From positions 4,770 through 68,769 of the forward strand of contig JBEAVK010000093.1 of NCBI GenBank assembly GCA_041160955.1: a stretch of 64,000 bases of DNA. Direction: 5' to 3'. The stretch is from M3007 sp041160955 (GTDB taxonomy: Bacteria > Bacteroidota > Bacteroidia > Chitinophagales > Saprospiraceae). This document shows positions 17,208 through 26,482 of the stretch, piece by piece. A model generated the notes under the pieces. That model had not been told where the DNA came from, did no database searches, and saw nothing but the letters and a program-made list of their open reading frames with translations. Position 1 is the stretch's first letter. Every line of letters begins with the position of its first letter. The translations under genes and the position numbers were made by a program.

Positions 17208-18011
17208 ATGGATCATTACATTAACCTTTTCACTTCAATGGCCATTGCCTACCTCCCTAAGGTTGCACTGGCTTTAGTAACCCTTATCATTGGATTTTGG
17301 GTTGCAAACCGTATCGCAAGTTTAATATCCAAAGCCCTCGAAAGAAACAAAGTAGAAGCCACAGTTATCCCATTTTTGTCTTCTATTGCTAATACCATTA
17401 TGAAAATCATGGTATTAATCAGTGTTGCCGGTATGTTTGGCATCGAGACGACATCATTTGTTGCCCTTGTTGGTGCAGCAGGATTGGCAATTGGTTTAGC
17501 ACTTCAAGGCAGTTTGGGGCATTTTGCTAGTGGCGTTTTATTATTGATTTTCCGCCCGTATAAAGTAGGTGACCTCATCAATGTGGCTGGCTTTACGGGC
17601 GAGGTAGAATCCATTCAAGTATTCAATACGGTACTCAAAACGCTGGATAATAAGCGAATTATTGTACCTAATGGAGCGGTTACATCTGGAGCGATCACCA
17701 ATATTTCGGGTCAGGGTACTATCCGTGTGGATATGATTTTTGCAGTGGCTGGCGACGAAGATATAGATCGTGTACGCGCATCTGTTCAACGTGCCGCTGA
17801 TGCCTGCCCGCTCATCCTTAAATCACCACCTGTCGATATTTTGGTAAATGGACATGAAGTAGGCATTATGAAATTTGATGTACGTCCTTGGTGTGCATCT
17901 GCCCACTATTGGGATGTGTATTCATTTATGCAAGAGCATGTCAAAAAACAATTTGACAAAGATGGAATCCGTGCGCCAAAGCCAGCCATGGATGTCGCAA
18001 TGGCAAAATAA
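17208..18011 (+). CDS. mscS: Small-conductance mechanosensitive channel (MscS family)
   Basis: A 267-residue inner-membrane channel of the short MscS type that opens under membrane tension and releases solutes during hypo-osmotic shock. Three N-terminal helices are visible; the pore-lining third one carries the Gly/Ala pattern 'GAAGLAIGLALQGSLGHFAS', followed by 'FRPYKVGDLI' of the beta domain and 'IIVPNGAVTSGAITNIS'. The C-terminal alpha/beta domain is complete. It has its own promoter-like site and a very strong terminator, so it is probably monocistronic. Confidence 0.93.
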   Translation: MDHYINLFTSMAIAYLPKVALALVTLIIGFWVANRIASLISKALERNKVEATVIPFLSSIANTIMKIMVLISVAGMFGIETTSFVALVGAAGLAIGLALQGSLGHFASGVLLLIFRPYKVGDLINVAGFTGEVESIQVFNTVLKTLDNKRIIVPNGAVTSGAITNISGQGTIRVDMIFAVAGDEDIDRVRASVQRAADACPLILKSPPVDILVNGHEVGIMKFDVRPWCASAHYWDVYSFMQEHVKKQFDKDGIRAPKPAMDVAMAK

Positions 18012-18024
18012 AAATATTTTATGT

Positions 18025-18064
18025 ACAACTGCTCGCGCAAATTATTGCGCGAGCAGTTGTTTTA
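18025..18064 (+). terminator. Strong rho-independent terminator after mscS
   Basis: A perfect 16-bp stem, 18025-18040 with 18045-18060, has a 4-base loop and is followed by a short T run. It starts 14 bases after the mscS stop and also faces the end of the coiled-coil gene on the other strand. Confidence 0.85.
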
Positions 18065-18134
18065 TTGCTATTTCAAACTTGTTCCTTTTTTCTTCTTCCA
18101 CTTCCAATCTATGGTGCGTTCTACAATATCAGGA

Positions 18135-21125
18135 TTACTCCCCTTTCTTTTTCTTCTCAATTTCCGCTTGTACGCGTTTTAATTCTTCTTCGGCCTTTAC
18201 CAATTCTGCTTTTAGTTCCGACAAACGTTTTTGGTCTTCGGCAATCGTAAATGCAGTTTGTGCTTTAGTATCCGTGATAAGGCGGTTTTCTTCTGCCCTT
18301 ACGATCGCAATGGCATCGGCAGACTGCTTTCTTGCTTGCGCAACGGCATCATTGGATTCTTTTTGTGTTGCGTTAATTTCGGCGGCGGCTTTCAGGCGAG
18401 CCTCCTCAATTTCTTTGGCATAGGCCAACCGCTTTGTTTCTGCTTCTTTACGGGAATTGGTTACTTCTTGCGCCGCTGTTTGGCGGGCTTCGAGTACTTC
18501 GTTTTTAGCACGTTCTTGAGCCGCGGCCACATCTTTAGCGTAAGCGGCTTTCTTATCTTCCGCATCTTTTTTGGCAATAGTAATGGCTTCAATAGCGTTT
18601 TGCTTAGCGGTGGCTACTTCTTTAGCGGCATTTTCGCGGGTTGTGGCGACAAGATTGGTGGCATCTTCGCGTGCTTTCGCGATTTGCTCTGCACTTTCTT
18701 GTTTTACTTTAGCCGCATTTTCGCGCGTTGTTTTTACTTCTTGGGCAGATTGTTGAGTAGCATTTGCGATCTCTTGTCCTGCTTTTTGGCGGGCTTCTGC
18801 TACCTCAGTGGCAAGACGTTGGCGTTCGCGGGCACCATTTTCGCGGGCGGTACGAATACTATCAGCTTCCGACATTTTGATTGCCGCTACGCTTTGCGCG
18901 CTTTGTCGGCGTGCTTCCGATACAGCATTGGCACTTTCTTGTTGTGCGCGTACTTGTGCTTCTCGAGTTTTAGCAATTTCATTCGCTGCTTTTTCTTTTG
19001 CTGCGGCAACTTCAGCAGCCGCTTTTTCGCGGGTCATATTTACTTCAGTAGCGGACACATTTACAGTTTCAGATTGTTTTTTCCGCGCCTCTGCCACTGC
19101 GGCGGCGGCTTCTGCCTGAATTTGAGTTACTTTATCATCTGCATTCTTTTTAGCACCCGATACTTCACCAGCGTATTCTTTTTGGGCGAGGTCGGCTTTA
19201 GTGTTGGCCTCTTTTACCCTATTTTGGGCTTCTTCAATGGCTTTAGCGACTTCGGCTTGGCTACGTTCGCGGGCTTTAAGTACCTCATCAGCACTTTGTT
19301 GTTTTATTTTTGCTTCTTGTTCCTTAGCCGCTGCGATCGACTTTGCCAATTCATCTTGAATACGGGTTAATTCCTCTTCTGCTTTTTTACGAGAAGATTG
19401 TACTTCGCTTGCAATGCTTTCGCGTTGGGCTTTAGCATTGCTTTGTGCTTCTGCTACTGCTTTTGTGGATTCTTCTTGTACTTGTTGCACGGTTTGAGCG
19501 GCCTTTTGCTTACTATCTACTACGCCTTGTGCAATATTTTGTTTTTCGGCAGTGGCTTTCTCTTGTTCTTCTTTTACGCTACCGCGCAATTTTTCAATTT
19601 CTTCCACGGCTCTTTTTTTAGCCTCCGCTACTTCAATGGCAGAAATTTCTTTTTGTTTGGCTACACTCTCCCTGATTTCGGCAAGTTCATTGGCGGAGTT
19701 TTGCTGGAGCATTGTTTTTTCTTCAGAAGATTTACGGCGAGATTCCGCTACTTCGAGGGCAATTTTTTGTTTTTCGAGTACACCATTTTCGCGCGCCTGT
19801 GCTACTTTTTCAGCTGTTTCTTCCTGTACTTTTAGGATTTGTTCTGCTGCTGTTTTTTTAGAAACCACCACATCGTCTGCTGTTTTATTTTTTTCTTGCA
19901 CAGCGCGTTCTCGTGCTTCAGTGACCTGTTTGGAACTTTCTTCGCGGATCCGCTTGAGTTCATCTTCGGCAGTTGCACGGGCAGATGCCACTTCATCGGC
20001 ATATTGAACCCGGGCTTGCTCGAGTTTTTCTTTGATTGCGGTCAGTTCTTTTGCGGCATTTTCGCGGGCTTTACTTACTTCTTGAGCGGAAGCAAGCCTT
20101 GCTTTTTGGATTTCTTCGCCTGCTAGTCGTCGTGATTCCTCTACGTTCAGGTTAAGTTTTGAGACGGCAGAATCCGCCTTAGTACGATTTTGGGTAATGA
20201 TATTTTGTGTTTCGGATTTATTTTTTTCAATTTCGGCAAGGCTCGCTTTTCGGGCCTCAACTACTTCATTTGAATATTCCAGTTTTTTCTGATTTGCGGC
20301 TTCTCTTGCTGCTGCTACCTCTTGTTGAAACTGCGCTTTTAGTGCATCTGCTTTGTCTTTCTCTGCTTTAATCTCGCTACGTAAACGCTCTTTTGTTTTT
20401 TCCAATTCAGATTGTAATTGAGACACCTCACTGTCCTTTTTACTATCATTAGCAGTAGCGGGTTTGAAACCGGTGTTCGATTTTGAAGATCCTGCGCCTC
20501 CGGTAGTCGTTGTAGTACCACCTCCAGTAGTTGGGGTCGTAGTGCCACTTGTACTATTTTTAGTAACCAGTGCCGAACCTCCATCAGCTACCATTGAAGG
20601 ATCGAGTGATGTATAAAAGCAATTGGCCAAATTTTTCATTTCGGTTTGGCCATTGGGATTGATCGTGAATTTGTGTTTTTGACGCTCCACAAAATTAATC
20701 AAATTAATACCGCCTAATTGGTTTTCGGACAACCATTTTAAAGCGTCCATATCTAAGCGTAGATTATTGCGGTGCGTTGGTACATTTCCGGTACCTACCT
20801 CGCCAAGGGATGCAAATTTGTAAGCCCTTTCATTGCCATTCAGGTCAACAAAAACCACTTGATCGTCTTGGTTAAATTCAATACCGCCAATGGATGTTAA
20901 GCGGGCGAAAAGCCCTTTTTCATCGCTAAAGAACTCAATTGTATAGTTGTAGCTACCTCTAACAACAACTGTAATTGGTTTCGTACGGGCAATTTGTGTT
21001 TGGCCTATTTTCTTATTTTCAACCAATAAACTGGCACAATCTTGCGCATATAAAAGGTTAAAATTACAGAAAAATAAAAAAATAATAGCAATGGTTAAGG
21101 GTAATTTACCGAAAAAGGGATGCAT
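18135..21125 (-). CDS. Giant alanine-rich coiled-coil protein with 11/18-residue repeats
   Basis: A 996-residue exported protein. A signal peptide ends near 'LLYAQ' (residue 28). An N-terminal globular domain (about 30-180) is unfamiliar; it contains 'GSYNYTIEFFSDEKGLFARL' and 'NQDDQVVFVDLNGNERAYKF'. A Thr/Gly/Ser linker ('TTTPTTGGGTTTTTGG') leads into about 750 residues of uninterrupted helix rich in Ala, Glu, Lys and Arg. Units of the form xxARxxAxxEV repeat every 11 residues, with 18-residue units (11+7) at intervals, for example 'ATTRENAAKEV' then 'ATAKQNAIEAI'. Such a hendecad pattern favours long, slightly right-handed coiled coils. The C-terminus is basic ('EKKKKGE'). Possible roles are a periplasmic strut or filament; none is shown. 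Confidence 0.8.
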   Translation of the reverse strand: MHPFFGKLPLTIAIIFLFFCNFNLLYAQDCASLLVENKKIGQTQIARTKPITVVVRGSYNYTIEFFSDEKGLFARLTSIGGIEFNQDDQVVFVDLNGNERAYKFASLGEVGTGNVPTHRNNLRLDMDALKWLSENQLGGINLINFVERQKHKFTINPNGQTEMKNLANCFYTSLDPSMVADGGSALVTKNSTSGTTTPTTGGGTTTTTGGAGSSKSNTGFKPATANDSKKDSEVSQLQSELEKTKERLRSEIKAEKDKADALKAQFQQEVAAAREAANQKKLEYSNEVVEARKASLAEIEKNKSETQNIITQNRTKADSAVSKLNLNVEESRRLAGEEIQKARLASAQEVSKARENAAKELTAIKEKLEQARVQYADEVASARATAEDELKRIREESSKQVTEARERAVQEKNKTADDVVVSKKTAAEQILKVQEETAEKVAQARENGVLEKQKIALEVAESRRKSSEEKTMLQQNSANELAEIRESVAKQKEISAIEVAEAKKRAVEEIEKLRGSVKEEQEKATAEKQNIAQGVVDSKQKAAQTVQQVQEESTKAVAEAQSNAKAQRESIASEVQSSRKKAEEELTRIQDELAKSIAAAKEQEAKIKQQSADEVLKARERSQAEVAKAIEEAQNRVKEANTKADLAQKEYAGEVSGAKKNADDKVTQIQAEAAAAVAEARKKQSETVNVSATEVNMTREKAAAEVAAAKEKAANEIAKTREAQVRAQQESANAVSEARRQSAQSVAAIKMSEADSIRTARENGARERQRLATEVAEARQKAGQEIANATQQSAQEVKTTRENAAKVKQESAEQIAKAREDATNLVATTRENAAKEVATAKQNAIEAITIAKKDAEDKKAAYAKDVAAAQERAKNEVLEARQTAAQEVTNSRKEAETKRLAYAKEIEEARLKAAAEINATQKESNDAVAQARKQSADAIAIVRAEENRLITDTKAQTAFTIAEDQKRLSELKAELVKAEEELKRVQAEIEKKKKGE

Positions 21126-21234
21126 AAATTATATCAGGTTTGTTAAAACAATATTGCATTATAACGTTTCGGGGGCAATTTACATTTTATTGGTAGAAAA
21201 ATAAAATATTTTTGTTCTGTTTTAATAAAACAAT

Positions 21235-21268
21235 AAAGACCTGTACGAAGTAAATCGCACAGGTCTTT
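21235..21268 (-). terminator. Rho-independent terminator for the lipoprotein gene
   Basis: Ten-bp arms (21235-21244 and 21259-21268), extended by three further pairs past one mismatch. On the minus strand the stem is followed by a T-rich run. It lies 37 bases after the stop at 21305. Confidence 0.8.
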
Positions 21269-21304
21269 GAAAACGAATGACTTATAAATAGTGTATATTT
21301 TTTC

Positions 21305-22225
21305 TTAATATTCTAATTTTAAAGAATCGCGCATACTGGCATATCTGTTGCTATTTTGTTCCCAATAAGGTTCCATTCTACAGGCTTTAATTGTTCCTTT
21401 GGAGGTCAACTTGCCCGCAGTCGTTTCTTCCCAGTTTTTGATCCGCCAAGGGGCTTCGTTTTCAAAAGTAATCGTCAAGTTTCGATCAATACTGGTATAA
21501 CGGAGTACAAGACTCATCATGTTATCCTTTTTTTGCAATTCAATAACAGCATCTTCCGGTTGGAGGGGTTTATGCTTCAAACGCAAATAAACCGACGATG
21601 GTATAACGCGTACCTTACCTGTTTTAATATTGGATGGATTAATACGTAATTGTGTCCAAATTTCGTCTTCCAAATAATCCGCACTGAGTGCTTTTTTTTG
21701 GTCGCCCTCACTTTCAAAATAAGAGTACAAATAACTGTCCCATACACCTTTTGACTTTAAATTATTTTGCGCAAAAACGTGCCCACACCAATCTTGAACA
21801 GTAGTGGTTGTTTTTAAAGCAGCACTGCCATCCATCGGTGAAAACACGGACAACATAAGAGAATAATCATATACACCAGTCTTAAATTTCCGGACCGCAT
21901 TGAGTTTAAGTACTGGACTGGCATCGGCACCAGCAGCGGCGGCATCGTCCAATTTTACTTGTTTGGATTTGGAAAAATCTTCTGTCACAAAGATATTTAC
22001 CTGCTCGGCTTTCCGCATTTCGCCATATCTTTCTTGCTCCACATCGTAAGTACTTAGTTCGGCCTTACCTTGATACCAATAATTTGCCACATTAGCCGTT
22101 GGGAAAGAAAATACACTTGCAGAGGTTGGTGAGGTCTTGGATGTTACTGCACCAGTTTCAGTACAAGCATCTGAAAAGATAGCGATGATGACCAAGATGA
22201 GCGTATAAATTATTTTTTTGTTCAT
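21305..22225 (-). CDS. Conserved Bacteroidota lipoprotein of unknown function
   Basis: A 306-residue protein with a signal peptide and lipobox-like end ('LVIIAIFSDACTETGA', Cys near residue 20). The mature part contains 'YWYQGKAELSTYDVEQERYG', 'IFVTEDFSKSKQVKLDD', 'GVYDYSLMLSVFSP' and 'WCGHVFAQNN'. I recall homologues across Bacteroidota, some carrying a misleading 'septum formation inhibitor Maf' label, but this is not a Maf nucleotide pyrophosphatase fold. The ATG at 22225 is chosen so that the signal peptide is N-terminal. It is followed by its own terminator. Confidence 0.7.
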   Translation of the reverse strand: MNKKIIYTLILVIIAIFSDACTETGAVTSKTSPTSASVFSFPTANVANYWYQGKAELSTYDVEQERYGEMRKAEQVNIFVTEDFSKSKQVKLDDAAAAGADASPVLKLNAVRKFKTGVYDYSLMLSVFSPMDGSAALKTTTTVQDWCGHVFAQNNLKSKGVWDSYLYSYFESEGDQKKALSADYLEDEIWTQLRINPSNIKTGKVRVIPSSVYLRLKHKPLQPEDAVIELQKKDNMMSLVLRYTSIDRNLTITFENEAPWRIKNWEETTAGKLTSKGTIKACRMEPYWEQNSNRYASMRDSLKLEY

Positions 22226-22323
22226 AATTAATAAAAAATCGTGAGTTAATAGAATCAAGTGTTATTTTTGCTCGACAATACGTCTGCAATATTACAAGAA
22301 TAATCTGAATCAATAAAAACACT

Positions 22324-23112
22324 ATGTACCAAAAAAGGTTTCTAGTCTTATTCACGACGCTTTTTTGCGTCACCATGGCTTGGTCACAAAAACCAACTGC
22401 TACTTTACCCCCAAAACAACCACAGTTCTCCGCGCCGCCCGATGTATTAGGTGAGTTGCGGGAAAAATGGAACTTTTCATTAGGTATGAATATGGGTGCT
22501 TCGCAGTTGTACCACAAAGTAGATTTCAAACGTACGCCAATGGCCGATTTTTATGAAGCGATCAAGGCGGGTCCATTGCCCGATTATACCTGGGAGGAAT
22601 TTGAAGAAGATTATGATTTCAAAAACACGATTATTCAGCCTCGTTTTGGTTTTTCAGGCTTGCTTACTTACGGAAACGTACCTGCGTTTTTGTCTGGCGA
22701 GTTTATTTCCTCCTCTTCTAGTTATCAAAAAATGTCCCTATCTGCTACCTTAGGCTTAGGCAAAGACCTATTTTTTGGCTTTGAAGAAAACACTTATTTT
22801 TCTTTTAGAGGTGGCTATAAAATTATGTTCCAAGACAATGGCTTTGGTGCAGAGACGCTGGTCAATAGTGTTGGGAATAAAAATGCGAAAGAGTATATAC
22901 AACGTTTTTTTGATCCTAAAAATGCGATTGGCTCTCCTCGGGGCGATCTAATGACGATGCGTTTAGGTATAGGCAAGTACATTGGAAAAGACCAACGTAC
23001 CAATATGGGACTTGAACTGTATGGAGAATTGGATTTGACCAACGAAACATTGCGTATTGCTCGAATGAATTCGTTAGGGCTTAATTGCTATGTCAATTTT
23101 GTACTATTTTAA
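22324..23112 (+). CDS. Predicted outer-membrane beta-barrel protein, unknown function
   Basis: A 262-residue protein with a signal peptide (ending 'MAWSQ', residue 22) and a Pro-rich start of the mature chain. Alternating hydrophobic/polar strands ('WNFSLGMNMGASQLYHKVDF', 'IIQPRFGFSGLLTYG', 'YFSFRGGYKIMFQ', 'MGLELYGELDL') end in Phe ('YVNFVLF'), which is usual for outer-membrane barrels. I do not recognise a family. It is divergent from the lipoprotein gene on its left. Confidence 0.6.
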   Translation: MYQKRFLVLFTTLFCVTMAWSQKPTATLPPKQPQFSAPPDVLGELREKWNFSLGMNMGASQLYHKVDFKRTPMADFYEAIKAGPLPDYTWEEFEEDYDFKNTIIQPRFGFSGLLTYGNVPAFLSGEFISSSSSYQKMSLSATLGLGKDLFFGFEENTYFSFRGGYKIMFQDNGFGAETLVNSVGNKNAKEYIQRFFDPKNAIGSPRGDLMTMRLGIGKYIGKDQRTNMGLELYGELDLTNETLRIARMNSLGLNCYVNFVLF

Positions 23113-23137
23113 CCATATAAAAACGGTATTGGATTGT

Positions 23138-25054
23138 TTACTTCAATATGTCTTTATAAGGAAATAAATGCAAGTAGCCTTCCGCATGAATTGCCGCTTC
23201 TAACCCAAAGGTAGCGGCAATTTCTGCTACATCTTTGCCCTCCATTGATCCAGTTTCTTTGAGTTTCATGGAAATAGCCAATAAAAAATCCTTGTTTTTT
23301 TCAAGTACAGCATAAGTATCTACCGCCAATTTGGCCACCATTGTTTCTATGGCACTATCGGTTTTGTAACGATCCATATTGTATTGGTTTTCAAGGGTAT
23401 AATTAGCTTGAAAATTAGGATCAAAACCATGCACTCGAATATATTCCATCGCTAAAATCGTAGCATTTTCGCGGTCATTTGAACGACCCACGGTCGCATT
23501 ATCTGCACCAAAAATAAGTTCTTCGGCAAGCCCACCTGCTAAGAAAACCATGATTTTTTTGAGCATATTATCCTTGGTTTCGTAAATTTGGTGCGGAAAT
23601 GTAAAGCCACCTGCATAACTACTGGCTACCTTCGACTTTAGTTGCAAGGGTGCAAGTCCAAATAAAATAACATAAGCTACCGCATGACCGGCCTCATGTA
23701 CACTCACATTGGCCACTACCGATTCAATATTACTTTGGCGTATTTTATCAATACGACCCACATAAGGTAATTCAATGACTTCATCCGCTCCCAAACGAGC
23801 GATAATCCGTTGTCTTTCAAAAGAATAATCCAAACTAATCCGGTCGGTATCGCGCATAGCAGCCTCAAAAATGAACTTACTGAGGTTGGTTTCCAAAATA
23901 TCAATAATACTGGAAAACACAGGCCGAACACCCTGTACCGGGAATACGCCATTACGGTAAATCAGTTTGTTCACTTCTTGTGTTACGGTAAGCAAGATAC
24001 CAAAGCGTTCATAAGTTTTAGCGACTATTTTTTTGATTTCAACTTCGATCAATTGCTCAAAATCGCGGTGGCGCAATGAGCCGTAGATCAAATGAATATT
24101 GCCAAAACGCGCCACTTGCTCAGGTCGAAAACGCCGAGAAAGTGCATTTTTTATATCAACTTGCGTAATTTTCTTTGTAAATGCGTGGAATATATCGGCA
24201 TCAATATCGCTTTCGGAGGTTTGTATTGCCATTCGGAAGGCTTCATCCAAATTACCCGAAATAATAATAAGGGTTTGGGAATGATCAACCGGCTCATACA
24301 CTTTTTTTCGGCGTTTGGCCTCGAGCATTTTTTCTAAAATTTGGCCTTTGGTCATTTCCGCTATATCCAGTACACTTTCCTCTAATCCAATAAGCCGCTT
24401 TACGCTTTCTGCTTCCCAAATTCCTATCTCTTCCAACATTGGATCATCAGATACGGTATCCGTTTTATCAGTTGAAGTGGATTTATCGCTAACCGCGACC
24501 GCTGCTTTTGCCAATTCTTTTTTCCTTTGACGCTGGTTATGCAAATAGGAATTGACATAAGTGTCTAAGTCTTCTTTGGTGCGTTTGGCCAAGCGGCCAT
24601 CGGAGAGTAATTCCCAAAAATCGGTAAATTTGGTATTCGGCACTGGTGATCCATCTGGTTCAATCGTATTAAAACGCTGTATTTCGTCAAATAAAACAAT
24701 GGCAGGTTTGCCATCCACGATATCATTCATGGTTAGAATAGTAGATACGCTGCTGTACCAAGTGGTAGTATCGGAATTGCCCAATTCTACCTCTGCAAAA
24801 CGATCTTGAAAATCCAGATATCGGACTAATCGACGTACTAAATCGGTTTTACCCACACCAGTCATACCCCAAAGGCAAAGCACAATAGGGCGTGTAAGTA
24901 TTTCCGGCATCAGGTACCAAATTCGGATATACTCCAATAGATTATCTATAATTTCGTCGATTCCTACAAAGTCGCTTTTGAGTTGGAGACGTATGACTTC
25001 TAAAGTGTCGCTACGCTCTTTGATACGTATTTTGTCTATTTTTACGGGTTGCAT
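23138..25054 (-). CDS. Soluble AAA+ ATPase (Clp-type) fused to M41/FtsH-type metalloprotease
   Basis: A 638-residue protein with no transmembrane segment. Residues 25-400 form an AAA+ module of the ClpA/ClpB second-domain type: Walker A 'GMTGVGKT' (63-70), Walker B 'IVLFDE' (119-124), arginine-rich 'LSRRFRPEQVARF' (305-317) and a sensor-2 'GVRP' (375-378) inside a Clp D2-small-like domain. Residues about 440-620 form an M41 peptidase: HEAGH (453-457), 'LAGGLAEELIFG' (505-516) and Asp527 in 'GRSNDRENAT', which matches the third zinc ligand of FtsH. FtsH itself has an N-terminal membrane anchor and a different AAA module. The predicted role is ATP-driven proteolysis in the cytoplasm. Substrate is unknown; it has no operon partner. 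Confidence 0.85.
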   Translation of the reverse strand: MQPVKIDKIRIKERSDTLEVIRLQLKSDFVGIDEIIDNLLEYIRIWYLMPEILTRPIVLCLWGMTGVGKTDLVRRLVRYLDFQDRFAEVELGNSDTTTWYSSVSTILTMNDIVDGKPAIVLFDEIQRFNTIEPDGSPVPNTKFTDFWELLSDGRLAKRTKEDLDTYVNSYLHNQRQRKKELAKAAVAVSDKSTSTDKTDTVSDDPMLEEIGIWEAESVKRLIGLEESVLDIAEMTKGQILEKMLEAKRRKKVYEPVDHSQTLIIISGNLDEAFRMAIQTSESDIDADIFHAFTKKITQVDIKNALSRRFRPEQVARFGNIHLIYGSLRHRDFEQLIEVEIKKIVAKTYERFGILLTVTQEVNKLIYRNGVFPVQGVRPVFSSIIDILETNLSKFIFEAAMRDTDRISLDYSFERQRIIARLGADEVIELPYVGRIDKIRQSNIESVVANVSVHEAGHAVAYVILFGLAPLQLKSKVASSYAGGFTFPHQIYETKDNMLKKIMVFLAGGLAEELIFGADNATVGRSNDRENATILAMEYIRVHGFDPNFQANYTLENQYNMDRYKTDSAIETMVAKLAVDTYAVLEKNKDFLLAISMKLKETGSMEGKDVAEIAATFGLEAAIHAEGYLHLFPYKDILK

Positions 25055-25150
25055 TGATGTTTAATTTGCTAATTTGAGCAATTTTGGATTTGTGCTTAAC
25101 CAAGATTGCTTTTGAATCGTTCCAATCGGCGCAAATCTACAATAAATTTG

Positions 25151-25158
25151 TACATTTG
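25151..25158 (+). promoter_or_regulatory. -7 promoter core TACATTTG
   Basis: TACATTTG ends 25 bases upstream of the lipoprotein ATG at 25184. No TTG lies at the expected distance. Confidence 0.45.
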
Positions 25159-25183
25159 CGCTTCAAAATAAAACCGAATCGCT

Positions 25184-26479
25184 ATGTCTAATCCAATGCG
25201 TAAACCCCAATTTTTCACATTATTATTTTTCCTGTTCTCACTAGGAGGCTTTTTGGTGCAGTCGTGCAACAAAACTTCAAATATTGAACCACGTTTACCC
25301 TATACAGTTATTCTGAATAACGAATTTACGCTTTTAGAGGCAAGAGTCGGGGTATTCATCACCGATGATGATGGCACAGTAGCCGCATTCAGTTGGCTTA
25401 AAGGGCGAGATACGACCCATTTTGGATTAAAATATAGTGATTTTGATAAATACAATTGCACTATTGTCAAAATAAGTGTTGATCGGGATTCTGGTACGCC
25501 CGATACGCTTGTTGAAATGACTACCTATGCTCATGTACCGCACAATACGGTCATCAACTTGCGAGTACTGGAATATGAGCAAGAGGTCAATATCAAAATG
25601 CAGTTCAAAAATTTGTCCACTTTGGACAGTTTGATTGTCCCGGAAAGCGAAGCAATCATTATCCCCACGCAAAGCAATAATTATTTTGGAAATTTTATAG
25701 TACACTATACGGGTGACTTTTGGCTACGTGCCAAATTTAATGGAGCTCCTGAATGGAAATATTTGCTATTCAATAATTTCTCCCAAACCCCTAATACACT
25801 ATATATTGATCCCAATTTGATGCAAACAATGACAAAGTTGCCTCATCAAATCAATTTACCATTTGAGTCTAAATGGAGATACCACATAGATGGCATTATT
25901 GATGTTGACAATGTAAAACTCATGCCATTGGTTAATATTTTGGAGGAGCAAGATAGTAAAATTCCTAACACTAACCAACTTAGAATTTACCAACCCGATA
26001 ATTTGGCATTGAATGGCTATCGGTTGTGCTTAAATGGGGTTAAGGACATATCAAAAAATTACACTTTTGGCATAGATCGGTATTATAGTATTTTGCCTAA
26101 TTCGATTGAATTACCAGATTTCAATATTGAGTCCACTTTGGTCAATGACAGAAATAGAATCAATATTCGCTGCATAGGAAATTTTGATGCTTTGGTGGTG
26201 ACAAGAACCATTTCTGGCACAACAAAGATTAATTGGTCGGTTTATATTCCTCCAGTGCAGGATGGCGATATTTCCAACGAATTACCGCAAGTTCCTAAAG
26301 AAATGGCTAGTTTATATCCAAAACTAGCAAACAAACAATTTGACAATGGAACTTCCGTACGCGCCGAACGTTATAAGTTATTGTTTGGTTTCGAAGATGT
26401 GCAAATGACTATTTTTGATAATTCAGATGCACTATGGCAACCTAAAAATGAACTTTCAACTATTGAAAAGGTATTTTAA
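25184..26479 (+). CDS. Predicted lipoprotein of unknown function
   Basis: A 431-residue protein with a signal peptide and good lipobox ('GGFLVQSCNKTS', Cys near residue 28). The mature chain is beta-rich, with 'VFITDDDGTVAAFSWLKGRD' near the start and repeated strand-turn segments. I recognise no domain. The stop codon is three bases before the methyltransferase start, so the two are probably cotranscribed, although a functional link is not obvious. Confidence 0.6.
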   Translation: MSNPMRKPQFFTLLFFLFSLGGFLVQSCNKTSNIEPRLPYTVILNNEFTLLEARVGVFITDDDGTVAAFSWLKGRDTTHFGLKYSDFDKYNCTIVKISVDRDSGTPDTLVEMTTYAHVPHNTVINLRVLEYEQEVNIKMQFKNLSTLDSLIVPESEAIIIPTQSNNYFGNFIVHYTGDFWLRAKFNGAPEWKYLLFNNFSQTPNTLYIDPNLMQTMTKLPHQINLPFESKWRYHIDGIIDVDNVKLMPLVNILEEQDSKIPNTNQLRIYQPDNLALNGYRLCLNGVKDISKNYTFGIDRYYSILPNSIELPDFNIESTLVNDRNRINIRCIGNFDALVVTRTISGTTKINWSVYIPPVQDGDISNELPQVPKEMASLYPKLANKQFDNGTSVRAERYKLLFGFEDVQMTIFDNSDALWQPKNELSTIEKVF

Positions 26480-26482
26480 TAC

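Noticed and set aside
18231..20126. Several long open frames on the plus strand (for example 18231-19370 and 19398-19835).
   Set aside because: They lie opposite the repetitive coiled-coil gene. Their Phe/Cys/Leu-rich translations are the expected antisense of Ala/Glu/Lys repeats, and they lack start signals.
21305..22225. Annotation as the Maf septum inhibitor.
   Set aside because: I recall this label for homologues, but the sequence has a lipobox and none of the Maf nucleotide-binding motifs.
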